Assembly: GCA_018376905.1 (NCBI GenBank)
Contig: JAHAAK010000028.1
Coordinates: 1 to 33,566, forward strand
Origin: Collinsella sp.
GTDB taxonomy: Bacteria > Actinomycetota > Coriobacteriia > Coriobacteriales > Coriobacteriaceae
Length of the DNA stretch: 33,566 nucleotides
Direction: 5' to 3'
This document shows positions 1 through 7,864 of the stretch, piece by piece. Below the pieces are notes generated by a model. It was given only the letters and a program-made list of their open reading frames with translations, searched no databases and was not told the DNA's origin. The position numbers were made by a program, and so were the translations under genes. Each line of letters starts with the position of its first letter. Position 1 is the stretch's first letter.

Positions 1-90
1 TGAATTAGACACTCACCATTGTCGGCCTAATCCGCGGTCTTTCATGCAGCAGGGGCTCTCAATGTTTTTATGTCCTGCTCATATCGTCTC

Positions 91-121
91 TGCCGGCAGT
101 TTAGGAACGTCCCTAACTGCC
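91..121. repeat. REP-like palindrome, copy A (core AGGAACGTCCC)
   Basis: Arms GGCAGTT (95-101) and AACTGCC (115-121) flank the core AGGAACGTCCC (103-113), with one spacer base on each side. The 23 bases 91-113 match the reverse complement of 31713-31735 at 21 positions, so this is one copy of a dispersed repeat. A RAYT/REP origin is inference. The remaining bases 1-90 show no gene or recognisable site. Confidence 0.65.
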
Positions 122-125
122 AGAT

Positions 126-160
126 AAAAAACGAGCGAGGATCGCGGGGTCCTCGCTCGT
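126..160 (-). terminator. Intrinsic terminator of the topA transcription unit
   Basis: An 11-bp perfect stem (131-141 with 150-160) with an 8-nt loop is followed, in the leftward direction, by a run of U residues (126-131). It lies about 32 nt past the topA stop codon. Confidence 0.9.
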
Positions 161-191
161 TTTTGTTTTAGGTGATGTTTCGACCGTGCGG

Positions 192-2801
192 CTACTTGTC
201 GGCAGCGGTCTTTTTGGTAGTCGACTTCTTGGCCGTCGTCTTTTTGACGGTCGTCTTCTTGGCGGCAGTGGCTTTCTTAGCCGTCGTCTTCTTGGCCGCC
301 GTCGTCTTCTTGGCCGCGCTCGCCTTGGTCGTGGTCTTGCGACCGCGGGCGGGCTTCTTCTCCTTGGTCGGGCAGTCCATGTTCACGCAGATGCGCCACG
401 GACCGCGCGCCGTGTTGACCACCACGATGGGGGCGCCGCACTCGGGGCAAGTCTCACCCGTCGCCTCGAGCTTACCGCGCGCCGGCAGAGGATAGCTCAC
501 GCCGCAGTCATCGTAGTTGGTACAGCGGATAAAGCGCTTGCCGCTCTTCTCGCTCTTGTGCGCGATCAGGTCGCCATGGCGTCCGGCCTCGGCGCACACC
601 TTGCACTCGCCCACCTTAAGGTCAGGCTCGTAGTTGGTGGGGCACGTGGGGTTCACGCAAATCTCGAAGGCCTTCTGGCGGAACGGCTGGCACTTAATGC
701 GCGGCGCGCCGCACTCGGGGCACACGGCTGCCTCGCCCTCGAGCGGGCTCACCTTGACGCCGCTCGGCACCGGATAGGTCACGTCGCAGTCGGGCCAGCC
801 CATGCAGCCAATGAAGCTGCCGCGGGTCTTGGCACTCGTCTTCATAACCAGGTCCTTGCCGCACTTGGGGCAAGCGCCCACGCGCGCATCGGCCGTGACG
901 GCGTCGCTGATGGCGTCGCCCAGCTCCTGCGTATGCTTGAGCAGCTCGTCGAGCACGCCGGCCAGCAGCGCGCGCGAATGGGTCACGACATGCTCTTCGG
1001 TGTCCTCGCCGCGCTCCACGCGAGTCATGTCGCCGTCGAGCTCGCTGGTCATATCGGGGCTCGTGATGCGCGGGGCAAACTGCGTCAGCGCGTCGATGAT
1101 GGCGATACCCAGCTGGCTCGGCTCAACGGGATCGTTTTTGAGGTAGCGCACGGCATACAGGCGCTCGATGATGCTCGCGCGCGTGGACTTGGTACCCAGG
1201 CCGCGCTTTTCCATCTCCTGCACGAGCTTGCCCTGGCTGTAGCGCGCAGGCGGCTCGGTCTGCTTGGCCTCGAGCTTAATGTCGAACACGTCGACCGTAT
1301 CGCCCTGCTCAAGCGGCGGCATCTGCTCGTCGCGTTTAAGGCCATACGGGTAGGCCTCGCGGAAACCCGGGGTCACGAGCACATCGCCCGAAGCCACGAA
1401 CGGCTCACCGTTCACATCGAGCTCGAGCTTGGTGTTCTCGATGGTCGCGGGACCCATGAGCGTCGCCAGGAAGCGGCGGGCGATGAGGTCGTAGAGCTTG
1501 CGCTGGCCGCCGTCGAGCGTGGACGGATCGCCCTCGCCCGTGGGATAGATAGGCGGGTGGTCGGTGGTCTCGACTTTGCCGCGCGTAGGCTTCATGGGGC
1601 CGGCAAGCACCTTTTTGCATACGGGCGCCAGCGCCGGGTTGATCTTTGCCAGGTCGCTCACCACGGCGCCCAGATCGAGCGTCGCGGGGTACACGGTATT
1701 GTCGACACGCGGGTAGCTGATGAGACCGGCCATGTAGAGGGACTCAGCGATGCGCATGGTACGCGCAGGCGAGATGCCCTCGGCCGCGGCGGCAGCCTGC
1801 AGCGAGGTGGTCGCAAACGGCGTGGGCGGCTGCTGCTTGCGCGAGCGCTTGGTCACCGCGGCGACGGTTGCCGTCGCGACGCCGTCAACATGGCCGTACG
1901 CCGTCTCAGCAGCATCCTTGTCGGTAAAGCGCGCCGTCTTGTGCGCGATCTTAAAGCGATCGTCCTCGGCAGCGCCCTGCGCGGCACCCATGCCGCGAAT
2001 CTGCCAATAGTCCTCGGGCACAAACGCCATGCGCTCGCGCTCGCGCTCGACCACCAGGGCAAGCGTCGGCGTCTGCACGCGGCCGGCGGAGCGCACGTTA
2101 CCAAAGCCGCCAAACTTGGCGAGCGTCAGGTAGCGCGTCAGCACCGCACCCCAAATGAGGTCGATGTGCTGACGGCTCTCGCCTGCGTCGGCCAGGTTCT
2201 GGTCGAGCGAGACGAGATTATCGAAGGCCTGCGTGATCTCGGCCTTGGTAAACGAAGAATACTGGGCGCGGGCAACCGGCAAGTCCGGCGCCACCTCGCG
2301 CACCTTGTTGAGGGCGTCCGAACCGATCAGCTCGCCCTCGCGATCGAAGTCCGTAGCGATGATGACGCTGTCGGACTTCTTGGCAAGGTTCTTGAGCGAG
2401 CGAATGAGCTCTTTCTCGGCCGGCAGCTTAATGACGGGTGCCCAGGTGAGATAGGGCAGACTCTCGAGCTTCCAGCCCTTGATGGAGATGCCATCGGCAA
2501 GGAACGGCTTACGCTTGGTGTCGTAGGGCGGGCGTGCCAGGCCATCGGGCATGTCGGCCGGTAGCATCTCGCCGTCCTCGGTAACCGAATACCAGCCCAG
2601 CTTTTTATCGAACAGCACGCTGTCGCAAAAATCGGGCGCAAGGATGTGACCGGCCAGACCGATGGTCACGCACTCCTCGCCCTTCCACTCAAAACGGTAG
2701 ATTGCGGTGTTGTACACCTTGTCCTTTTTGGGTTTGCCCGTGGACAGACGCTCGGCAATCTGACGCGCGGCGTCGTTTTTCTCTGCGATGATGAGCTTCA
2801 A
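192..2801 (-). CDS. topA: Type IA DNA topoisomerase with four zinc ribbons and a lysine-rich tail
   Basis: Relaxes negatively supercoiled DNA by single-strand cleavage through a 5'-phosphotyrosyl link. The 869-residue protein begins with a TOPRIM domain (EKN near residue 7, acidic DFDREGE at 151-157) followed by the cleavage domain, with the probable catalytic tyrosine Y363 in ISYPRVDN. The N-terminus resembles the archaeal-type TopA / topoisomerase III branch more than E. coli TopA (inference). Four Cys-rich zinc ribbons (CPKCG, CPECG, CKVCA, CPECG types) occupy about residues 650-810. The last about 55 residues are AKKTT-like repeats, resembling the histone H1-like tails of actinobacterial topoisomerases. 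The start is TTG at 2801, preceded by AGGAG at suitable spacing; no ATG fits better. It is last in a leftward run after hypB (54-nt gap), and a strong terminator follows. Confidence 0.93.
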   Translation of the reverse strand: MKLIIAEKNDAARQIAERLSTGKPKKDKVYNTAIYRFEWKGEECVTIGLAGHILAPDFCDSVLFDKKLGWYSVTEDGEMLPADMPDGLARPPYDTKRKPFLADGISIKGWKLESLPYLTWAPVIKLPAEKELIRSLKNLAKKSDSVIIATDFDREGELIGSDALNKVREVAPDLPVARAQYSSFTKAEITQAFDNLVSLDQNLADAGESRQHIDLIWGAVLTRYLTLAKFGGFGNVRSAGRVQTPTLALVVERERERMAFVPEDYWQIRGMGAAQGAAEDDRFKIAHKTARFTDKDAAETAYGHVDGVATATVAAVTKRSRKQQPPTPFATTSLQAAAAAEGISPARTMRIAESLYMAGLISYPRVDNTVYPATLDLGAVVSDLAKINPALAPVCKKVLAGPMKPTRGKVETTDHPPIYPTGEGDPSTLDGGQRKLYDLIARRFLATLMGPATIENTKLELDVNGEPFVASGDVLVTPGFREAYPYGLKRDEQMPPLEQGDTVDVFDIKLEAKQTEPPARYSQGKLVQEMEKRGLGTKSTRASIIERLYAVRYLKNDPVEPSQLGIAIIDALTQFAPRITSPDMTSELDGDMTRVERGEDTEEHVVTHSRALLAGVLDELLKHTQELGDAISDAVTADARVGACPKCGKDLVMKTSAKTRGSFIGCMGWPDCDVTYPVPSGVKVSPLEGEAAVCPECGAPRIKCQPFRQKAFEICVNPTCPTNYEPDLKVGECKVCAEAGRHGDLIAHKSEKSGKRFIRCTNYDDCGVSYPLPARGKLEATGETCPECGAPIVVVNTARGPWRICVNMDCPTKEKKPARGRKTTTKASAAKKTTAAKKTTAKKATAAKKTTVKKTTAKKSTTKKTAADK

Positions 2802-2855
2802 AAGAGGCTCCTATCTCGTGTCTCTGCGGCTACGCCCGCCCGTATGGCGGCCGAT

Positions 2856-3539
2856 TTACGCCCTTGCTTGCTCGATCTGCCCGATGAGCCAATCGCACCA
2901 GGCATCCATGCCCTCGCCCTTGCGCGCGCTCACGGCAAACCGCGGCGCCTGCGGATTGAGGTCATCGAGTGTCCTAGTATACCTATCCATGTCAAAATCG
3001 AAAGCCGGGGCCACGTCGACCTTATTGAGCAGCTGCGCGCCGGCGTGCTGGAAGATGCCCGGGTACTTGATGGGCTTGTCGTCGCCCTCGGGCACCGAGA
3101 GAATCATGATGGACAGGTTCTCGCCCAGGTCAAAGTCGACCGGGCAGACCAGGTTGCCCACGTTTTCGATAAAGATGACGTCGATATTTTGAAGACCCAC
3201 CGCCTGGTCGAACGCGTCAACGGCCTCCATGATCATGTTGCCCTCGAGGTGGCACAGGCCACCCGTGTTGATCTGGATGGCGGGCATGCCGGCTTCCTTC
3301 ATGGTGATGGCGTCGACATCCGAGGCAATATCGCCCTCGATGACGGCACAGCGCAGGCCAGCCTTGTCGCGCAGGCGCTCGTTGGTGCCCAGGATCGTGG
3401 TGGTCTTGCCCGAACCGGGGCTCGACAGCACATTGATCACATAGGTGTTTGTCTCTTTAAATCGCTGTCGCAGCTGATCTGCCAGGCGCTCGTTGCGCGA
3501 CAGAATCGGCGACGCGATATCAATCGTTTTCTCAGCCAT
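2856..3539 (-). CDS. hypB: Hydrogenase nickel incorporation GTPase HypB
   Basis: GTPase that delivers nickel to [NiFe]-hydrogenase large subunits with HypA. The 227-residue cytoplasmic protein has a P-loop SSPGSGKTT (about 39-47), the metal-site motif NTGGLCHLEG with C96 and H97, and ENVGNLVCPVDFDLGE with C132, all typical of HypB. It lacks the N-terminal CxxCGC high-affinity nickel motif and the His-rich stretch seen in some homologues. The ATG at 3539 is chosen because AAGGAG sits 8 nt upstream; an in-frame GTG at 3548 would overlap that site. hypA lies 55 nt upstream. The other hyp genes and the hydrogenase structural genes are not in the window. Confidence 0.95.
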   Translation of the reverse strand: MAEKTIDIASPILSRNERLADQLRQRFKETNTYVINVLSSPGSGKTTTILGTNERLRDKAGLRCAVIEGDIASDVDAITMKEAGMPAIQINTGGLCHLEGNMIMEAVDAFDQAVGLQNIDVIFIENVGNLVCPVDFDLGENLSIMILSVPEGDDKPIKYPGIFQHAGAQLLNKVDVAPAFDFDMDRYTRTLDDLNPQAPRFAVSARKGEGMDAWCDWLIGQIEQARA

Positions 3540-3594
3540 ACTCGGCACTCCTTACTTTGGCCCCTTTATACCCCATCACCAGATGGCTAGCGGG

Positions 3595-3951
3595 CTAATC
3601 GTCGGGGGTTTCGATTTCGATACTTGCGATGTCGAGCTCGCGGCCGTGCAGCAGACGCACGTTGGCGCCGCCACATTGGGGACAGCGGCAATGGAAGCGA
3701 TCGTGCTCAAAGACCTCCCCGCAGTCCAGACACTCGCTTTGTGGATGGACTTCCTCCACGGCAAGCTCGCAGCCTCGCGTGAGCGGGTCCTCATCGCGAA
3801 ATGTCTCCCACGCAAAGTCGAGCGCCTCGCGCACAACTTCGGTCATATCCCCGATACGCAGCGTTACCAAAACGGCGCGCGAGGCCCCCGCCCCACGCGC
3901 CGCGCGAATCACTGTATCGAGTATGCCGTTGACAATGCCAACCTCGTGCAT
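3595..3951 (-). CDS. hypA: Hydrogenase maturation nickel metallochaperone HypA
   Basis: Small nickel/zinc metallochaperone acting with HypB. The 118-residue protein has the N-terminal MHE nickel-binding start (Met1, His2, Glu3) and a zinc ribbon with two CxxC pairs (CLDC and CPQC, about residues 74-93), a normal length and layout for the family. It begins 6 nt after the tatC stop, so translation is probably coupled within the tat-hyp unit. Nothing is missing or truncated. Confidence 0.95.
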   Translation of the reverse strand: MHEVGIVNGILDTVIRAARGAGASRAVLVTLRIGDMTEVVREALDFAWETFRDEDPLTRGCELAVEEVHPQSECLDCGEVFEHDRFHCRCPQCGGANVRLLHGRELDIASIEIETPDD

Positions 3952-3957
3952 ACCGAT

Positions 3958-4749
3958 TTACTCCTCGTCGTCCTCATCGTCCGAGAACAGGTCCAGACGG
4001 CTCACAAACAAGCCCTCCTTGCCCTCGCGCGCGGTAATGACCACGCGGGCAATGGCGAGCGAAATCTCGTAGAGCGAGAGCAGGGCACCATACATGAGGC
4101 CCAGCGTAACGGGCGAGCCGTCGGGCGTAATCACAGCCGAGCCCACAAGCAGGCCCACGTACACGTAGCGCCAGGCGCCGCGGAAGGCCGCGTAGGACAC
4201 GATGTGGAAGACGGACAGGTAGAAGATGATGAGCGGCAGCTCAAACGCCACACCAAAGCCGATCATAAAGAGCAGCTCCATGTTGACGTAGTTCTCCAGG
4301 TCGGGCAGCGCGGTTGCGACGGCAGAGGTCTCGCCGATGAGCCACTCAAAGCCTGCCGGGATAATGATGAAGTAGCAAAAGATTGCGCCCAGGAAGAACA
4401 GCACCGTCGAGGCGAGCACCGTAGGCACAACCCACTTGCGCTCGTTGGGACGCAGTGCCGGCAGGAAAAATGCCAGAATCTGCCAGATGATCATGGGCGT
4501 GCACATGACCACGGCCATCTTGATGGCCAGCGAGAAGCGCAGGCCAAAGCCGCCGAGCGTGGTGGTGATGTAGAACTTACCGTCCGGCACAAAGGAGCGG
4601 ATGGGGTCTTCCAGGATGTCGAGCACCACGGGCGTGGCGAAATACAGCACGATGGCGGCGGCAAACACCGACACGACCACGATAGTCAGGCGGCGACGGA
4701 GCTCTCCCAGGTGATCGAAGAGCGGCATGCGCGCAGGTCCGATAGGCAT
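3958..4749 (-). CDS. tatC: Sec-independent translocase subunit TatC
   Basis: Polytopic membrane core of the twin-arginine translocase, which recognises RR signal peptides and exports folded proteins. The 263-residue protein has the characteristic cytoplasmic N-terminus HLGELRRRL (about 13-21) followed by six predicted membrane segments, including a PALRPNERKW loop typical of TatC. The C-terminus is acidic (SDDEDDEE). The start codon overlaps the tatA stop in a TAATG arrangement, so the two are translationally coupled. hypA follows after 6 nt. Confidence 0.96.
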   Translation of the reverse strand: MPIGPARMPLFDHLGELRRRLTIVVVSVFAAAIVLYFATPVVLDILEDPIRSFVPDGKFYITTTLGGFGLRFSLAIKMAVVMCTPMIIWQILAFFLPALRPNERKWVVPTVLASTVLFFLGAIFCYFIIIPAGFEWLIGETSAVATALPDLENYVNMELLFMIGFGVAFELPLIIFYLSVFHIVSYAAFRGAWRYVYVGLLVGSAVITPDGSPVTLGLMYGALLSLYEISLAIARVVITAREGKEGLFVSRLDLFSDDEDDEE

Positions 4750-5348
4750 TACTCATCGCCTCCCTTCGAGGCGTCGGCGGTGGCAGCCTCGGCAACGGCC
4801 TCGTCCTCGGCCTCGAGCTCGCGAGCGAGCTGGTCGACGACGGCCTTGCGCTTGCGGGGACGACGGGCGTAGAGGTCAGCCGTCGTGGGCTCTGCCGGCT
4901 CGGGCTCGGGCTCCGGCTCTGCAGCAGGCTCGGACTCGACGGTGGCAGTGGCAGGCTCGGCCTCGGTGGACTCGGCGCCCTCGGCCTCCTCAGCAGCACC
5001 TTCGCCCTCAGCAGCACCCTCGCTTGCGGCCTTCTCGGCAGCAAGGCGGGCACGGCGCTCGGCAAAGGTCTCCTTCTTTGCGGGCGCAGCTGTCTCGACG
5101 GCATCCTCGTCTGCATCGGAATCGTCATCGACGGCAGTCTTCTTGGGCTTGACCGGTGCCGAAGCGGCCTCGCTTACCGGATCGATAATCTCAGACTGAA
5201 CAACGGCCGTCATCTTTTCCTGCGTCTCGCGGAACTGACGGATGGCACGGCCGATCGTGCGGCCCATCTGCGGGAGCTTATCCGGGCCAAACAGCAAAAA
5301 GCCGAAGACCACGATGATCGCGAGCTCACCCTCTCCAATACCAAACAC
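4749..5348 (-). CDS. tatA: TatA/TatB-family translocase subunit with long acidic tail
   Basis: Single-span subunit of the twin-arginine translocase. With a GTG start at 5348 (GGAGG 5 nt upstream) the protein is 199 residues: one membrane helix (about 6-20), a GPDKLP hinge (21-26), and the amphipathic helix MGRTIGRAIRQFRETQEKM. The GP-x-K-LP hinge is intermediate between TatA and TatB, and no second TatA/B gene is present here. The remaining about 140 residues are low complexity (Glu/Ala/Pro runs, EPEPEPEP), longer than the usual TatA tail. An ATG that overlaps the GTG start is out of frame. The longer reading to 5393 lacks an RBS. Confidence 0.9.
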   Translation of the reverse strand: MFGIGEGELAIIVVFGFLLFGPDKLPQMGRTIGRAIRQFRETQEKMTAVVQSEIIDPVSEAASAPVKPKKTAVDDDSDADEDAVETAAPAKKETFAERRARLAAEKAASEGAAEGEGAAEEAEGAESTEAEPATATVESEPAAEPEPEPEPAEPTTADLYARRPRKRKAVVDQLARELEAEDEAVAEAATADASKGGDE

Positions 5349-5423
5349 ACATACCTCCAAGGCTCGATGTGAGTCGAGCCCGCACCGCGCCATTCGGCCG
5401 GAACTCGTCTATTCATTCGGTCA

Positions 5424-5457
5424 AGTATAGCGCCCGGACGCCAAAACGTCCGAGCGC
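5424..5457 (-). promoter_or_regulatory. Hairpin plus probable -10 element ahead of tatA
   Basis: Leftward TATACT (5429 to 5424) follows directly after a hairpin with arms 5430-5440 and 5447-5457 (11-bp stem, one mismatch). The hairpin may end the STAS transcript although no U-run follows it; TATACT may start tatAC-hypAB-topA. The local GCGCTATACT is repeated ahead of gluQ (32081-32090). No good -35 is visible. Confidence 0.4.
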
Positions 5458-5501
5458 ATCACAAACATATGCCAAACGGCACGCCCTTTTGGGGGCAAAG
5501 A

Positions 5502-5816
5502 TTATGCAGCGGTGATCGAAATCTCCTGGTCGACACCCAACAGCTGAACCACGCGCATTACCGGGGGCTGCACATTGGTGCAGCTAAAACGCTTGCCGTG
5601 GTCGACCGCGTGGTGCGCGGCGCCCACGAGCACGCCAATGCCCGTTGAATCGATGTAGCTCACCTGGGCAAAATCGAGCTCAACGGCCTCAGTGGGCTGC
5701 TCGAGCGCCAGGTCGATGGCATTGCGCAGGCTATCGGCGTTAGAGATGTCGATCTCGCCGGTTACCTTAATGGTGTAGAGCTCTGGCGTGGGGTTGGTGG
5801 AAATACCCAAATCCAT
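5502..5816 (-). CDS. STAS-domain anti-sigma factor antagonist
   Basis: A 104-residue single-domain STAS protein of the SpoIIAA/RsbV type. Such proteins bind an anti-sigma kinase and are switched off by phosphorylation of a conserved serine, here in YIDSTGIGVL (about residues 58-67). Length and fold match the family. No anti-sigma kinase or sigma factor gene lies nearby, so the partner is encoded elsewhere. The start has AAAGGAG 7 nt upstream. It lies 51 nt downstream of the aminotransferase gene on the same strand and may be co-transcribed with it. Confidence 0.92.
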   Translation of the reverse strand: MDLGISTNPTPELYTIKVTGEIDISNADSLRNAIDLALEQPTEAVELDFAQVSYIDSTGIGVLVGAAHHAVDHGKRFSCTNVQPPVMRVVQLLGVDQEISITAA

Positions 5817-5867
5817 GTATATGCTCCTTTACGTATCGAAGGTGCGGATAGTACGGGAAGCCGCGCG

Positions 5868-7172
5868 TTAGGCGCGCTCGGCACGCGCGAGCTCGGCAGC
5901 GACAAGCTTAACGGCCAGCACCAGCACATCGAGCGCGGCCTCCAGGTCCTCGACCGTGGGATAGCTCGGCGCGATGCGGATGTTGGTATCGCGCGGGTCC
6001 TTGCCATAGGGCCAGGTAGCACCGGCCGGCGTGAGCTTGACGCCCAGGTCGGCGCAAAGCGCGGCGACCTTCTGGGCCGAGCCCTCGGGACCATCGAAGC
6101 TTACAAAGTAGCCGCCGCGGGGGTGCGTCCAAGTGGCGCAGCCCGTGTCGCCCAAGCCCTCGGTGAGCTTGCGCTCGACAGCCTCAAAGCGCGGACGCAG
6201 GAACTCGGCATGCTTTTTCATGTGCTCCTTGACCGCCTCGATGGTAGGAAGGAAGCGCACGTGACGCAGCTGGTTGAGCTTGTCGGCGCTGATGAGGCCG
6301 GCCTTCAGGCGCTTGGAGAACTCGGCGATGACCGCGGGGCTCGCACCGATAAAGCCGATGCCGGCGCCCGGGAAGGTGATCTTGGACGTCGAGGCAAAGG
6401 CCACCACGCGGTCCTCGGTGCCCGCCGCGCGGGCAAGATCGAAGATGTTGGCGAGCTCGTCGGTCTCGTCGTACAGATCGTGCACGCAGTAGGCGTTGTC
6501 CCAGAAGATGCGGAAATCGGGCGCGGCCGTGGGCATCTCGACCAGGCGGCGCACAGTGTCCTCGCTAAAGGTGATGCCCGTGGGGTTGGAATACTTGGGC
6601 ACGCACCAGATGCCCTTAATGGAGTCGTCGGCGGCAACGAGGCGCTCGATCTCGTCCATGTCGGGGCCGTTGTCGGTCATCGCAACGGGGACGTTCTCGA
6701 TGCCCAAGTCGGCGGTGATGCCAAAGTGGCGATCGTAGCCGGGAACGGGGCACAGGAACTTGACCTTCTTGCCGTCGTGCGCGGCCTCGTAGGCGTCCCA
6801 GGGCTCGCTGCCGCACGAGCCACAGCGCCAGAACATGCCGGCGATATCGTGCTCAATCAGCAGGCTCGACGAACCCAGTACGAGCGTCTGCTCGGCGGGG
6901 CAACCCAGGAACTCCCCTGCCAACTTACGTGCCGAGGGAATGCCCTCGAAGCAGCCGTAGTTGGAGCAGTCGACGTTGCCATCGTGCAGATCGGCGTCGG
7001 CATTGAGGATATCGAGCATGGGGCGCGAGATGTCAACCTGGGCGGGCGACGGCTTGCCGCGGGCCATATCGAGCGCCAGGCCCTTGGCCTTGACCTCGGC
7101 GACCTCGGCTTTGAGCGCCTCGATGGCGGCATCGAGTTCGGTGGTTTCCATCTTCTGGTAGATCGTCTGCAT
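5868..7172 (-). CDS. Aspartate aminotransferase, probable subgroup Ic (PLP fold type I)
   Basis: PLP enzyme expected to exchange amino groups between aspartate and 2-oxoglutarate. The 434-residue protein has MARGKPSP near the N-terminus, YSNPTG (194-199, PLP-contacting N196), DNAY (D225) and the Schiff-base lysine K264 in STSKITFPGAGIGF. This pattern matches the PF12897-type aspartate aminotransferases of actinobacteria rather than classical AspC; exact substrate is inference. The start at 7172 has GAAAGG about 8 nt upstream. The STAS gene follows on the same strand. Confidence 0.85.
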   Translation of the reverse strand: MQTIYQKMETTELDAAIEALKAEVAEVKAKGLALDMARGKPSPAQVDISRPMLDILNADADLHDGNVDCSNYGCFEGIPSARKLAGEFLGCPAEQTLVLGSSSLLIEHDIAGMFWRCGSCGSEPWDAYEAAHDGKKVKFLCPVPGYDRHFGITADLGIENVPVAMTDNGPDMDEIERLVAADDSIKGIWCVPKYSNPTGITFSEDTVRRLVEMPTAAPDFRIFWDNAYCVHDLYDETDELANIFDLARAAGTEDRVVAFASTSKITFPGAGIGFIGASPAVIAEFSKRLKAGLISADKLNQLRHVRFLPTIEAVKEHMKKHAEFLRPRFEAVERKLTEGLGDTGCATWTHPRGGYFVSFDGPEGSAQKVAALCADLGVKLTPAGATWPYGKDPRDTNIRIAPSYPTVEDLEAALDVLVLAVKLVAAELARAERA

Positions 7173-7322
7173 GGGGTGCGACCTTTCGCGAAGCGGTACG
7201 TTGCAGTTCGTCTAAGTATAGACCGTCACCGCCGCAACGTTATGAAGCCGTGATAGATTAAGTACATCGCAATGAATTACGAATCGCCGCGCATGCCGGC
7301 GTGGGGCGCCCAAGGAGGCACT

Positions 7323-7577
7323 ATGGAGTACGGATCGTTCCAGGCCGAGGAATTCGGCGACCTGCAGCGCCTGGTCGACGGACTGTTTTACGACCGCCAC
7401 GCCATCGACCGCCTGGATCTGATCGTACAGGCCGAGATTTTGGACCTGGCGCCCGATCTCATGGAAATCGTGAACCTTTTGCCGCCCGGCTATTACGACC
7501 GCCAGTCACTTTGCGACCAACTCAACTCCGCCTTGGCCGCCCACGGCTGGGGCGCCATCTACGGCACCGTGGAATAA
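7323..7577 (+). CDS. Small acidic protein of unknown function
   Basis: An 84-residue protein that I do not recognise. The start at 7323 is well supported by AAGGAGG four nt upstream. The sequence is acidic and predicted mostly helical (LQRLVDGLFYDRHAIDRLDLIVQAEILDLAPDLMEIVNLLPP), followed by an aromatic and glycine-rich end (GYYDRQSL, HGWGAIYGTVE). There is no signal peptide, membrane span or metal motif. It is monocistronic and divergent from the aminotransferase gene. A possible terminator follows at 7644-7678. The clean RBS and separate transcription argue for a real gene; its function cannot be inferred from context. Confidence 0.8.
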   Translation: MEYGSFQAEEFGDLQRLVDGLFYDRHAIDRLDLIVQAEILDLAPDLMEIVNLLPPGYYDRQSLCDQLNSALAAHGWGAIYGTVE

Positions 7578-7614
7578 CCCAGTCATCGGGCCCGTGTGCA
7601 AAAAAGAGCAAATA

Positions 7615-7803
7615 TGAGTACTGTTACCTTTTTAGTAGCAGCGATTCAGGCCCCAAATCGGCGTTTTTGCGCCTGAATTTTCTTTCCGAGCGGTAGCTGT
7701 CGCCAAATTGGAGTCAAGCGATTACTCGTTAACGTACAGATTGCATGATTATGTCCATTATTTTTCGTGCATAAAATGAAACGCCGTTTGTGACAGTACT
7801 CAC
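7615..7803. repeat. AT-rich intergenic block bounded by inverted TGAGTACTGT repeats
   Basis: TGAGTACTGTTAC (7615-7627) recurs inverted at 7791-7803 with one mismatch over the first 12 bases. The roughly 190-bp block between is clearly AT-richer than the flanking genes. It contains a hairpin (7644-7651 with 7671-7678, followed by TTTTC) and ends in a strong terminator. It could be a MITE-like relic or a small non-coding gene. The 20-codon frame at 7614-7676 has no RBS. Confidence 0.45.
7644..7685 (+). terminator. Probable terminator of the 84-residue gene
   Basis: Arms ATTCAGGC (7644-7651) and GCCTGAAT (7671-7678) form an 8-bp perfect stem with a 19-nt loop, followed by TTTTCTTT. The position fits the rightward gene ending at 7577. 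Confidence 0.5.
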
Positions 7804-7817
7804 AAACGGCGTTTTTT
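7779..7817. terminator. Strong bidirectional intrinsic terminator between convergent genes
   Basis: A perfect 15-bp stem (7779-7793 with 7800-7814), 6-nt loop, then a T-run rightward (7812-7817); leftward the stem is followed by TTTCATTTTAT. It lies about 50 nt after the nhaA stop and separates nhaA from the rightward transcript. Confidence 0.88.
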
Positions 7818-7864
7818 GCACACGAGGGTATCCGGGGGCGCGTCCGGCCCCGGTTTTTACGCTC

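Noticed and set aside
186..2564. 792-codon rightward open frame
   Set aside because: Antisense to topA; His/Arg/Ala-rich composition typical of a high-GC shadow frame, no RBS, no recognisable domain.
7614..7676. 20-codon frame starting MSTVTFLVAAIQ, as a leader peptide
   Set aside because: No RBS, it ends inside a terminator arm, and no gene follows on that strand.
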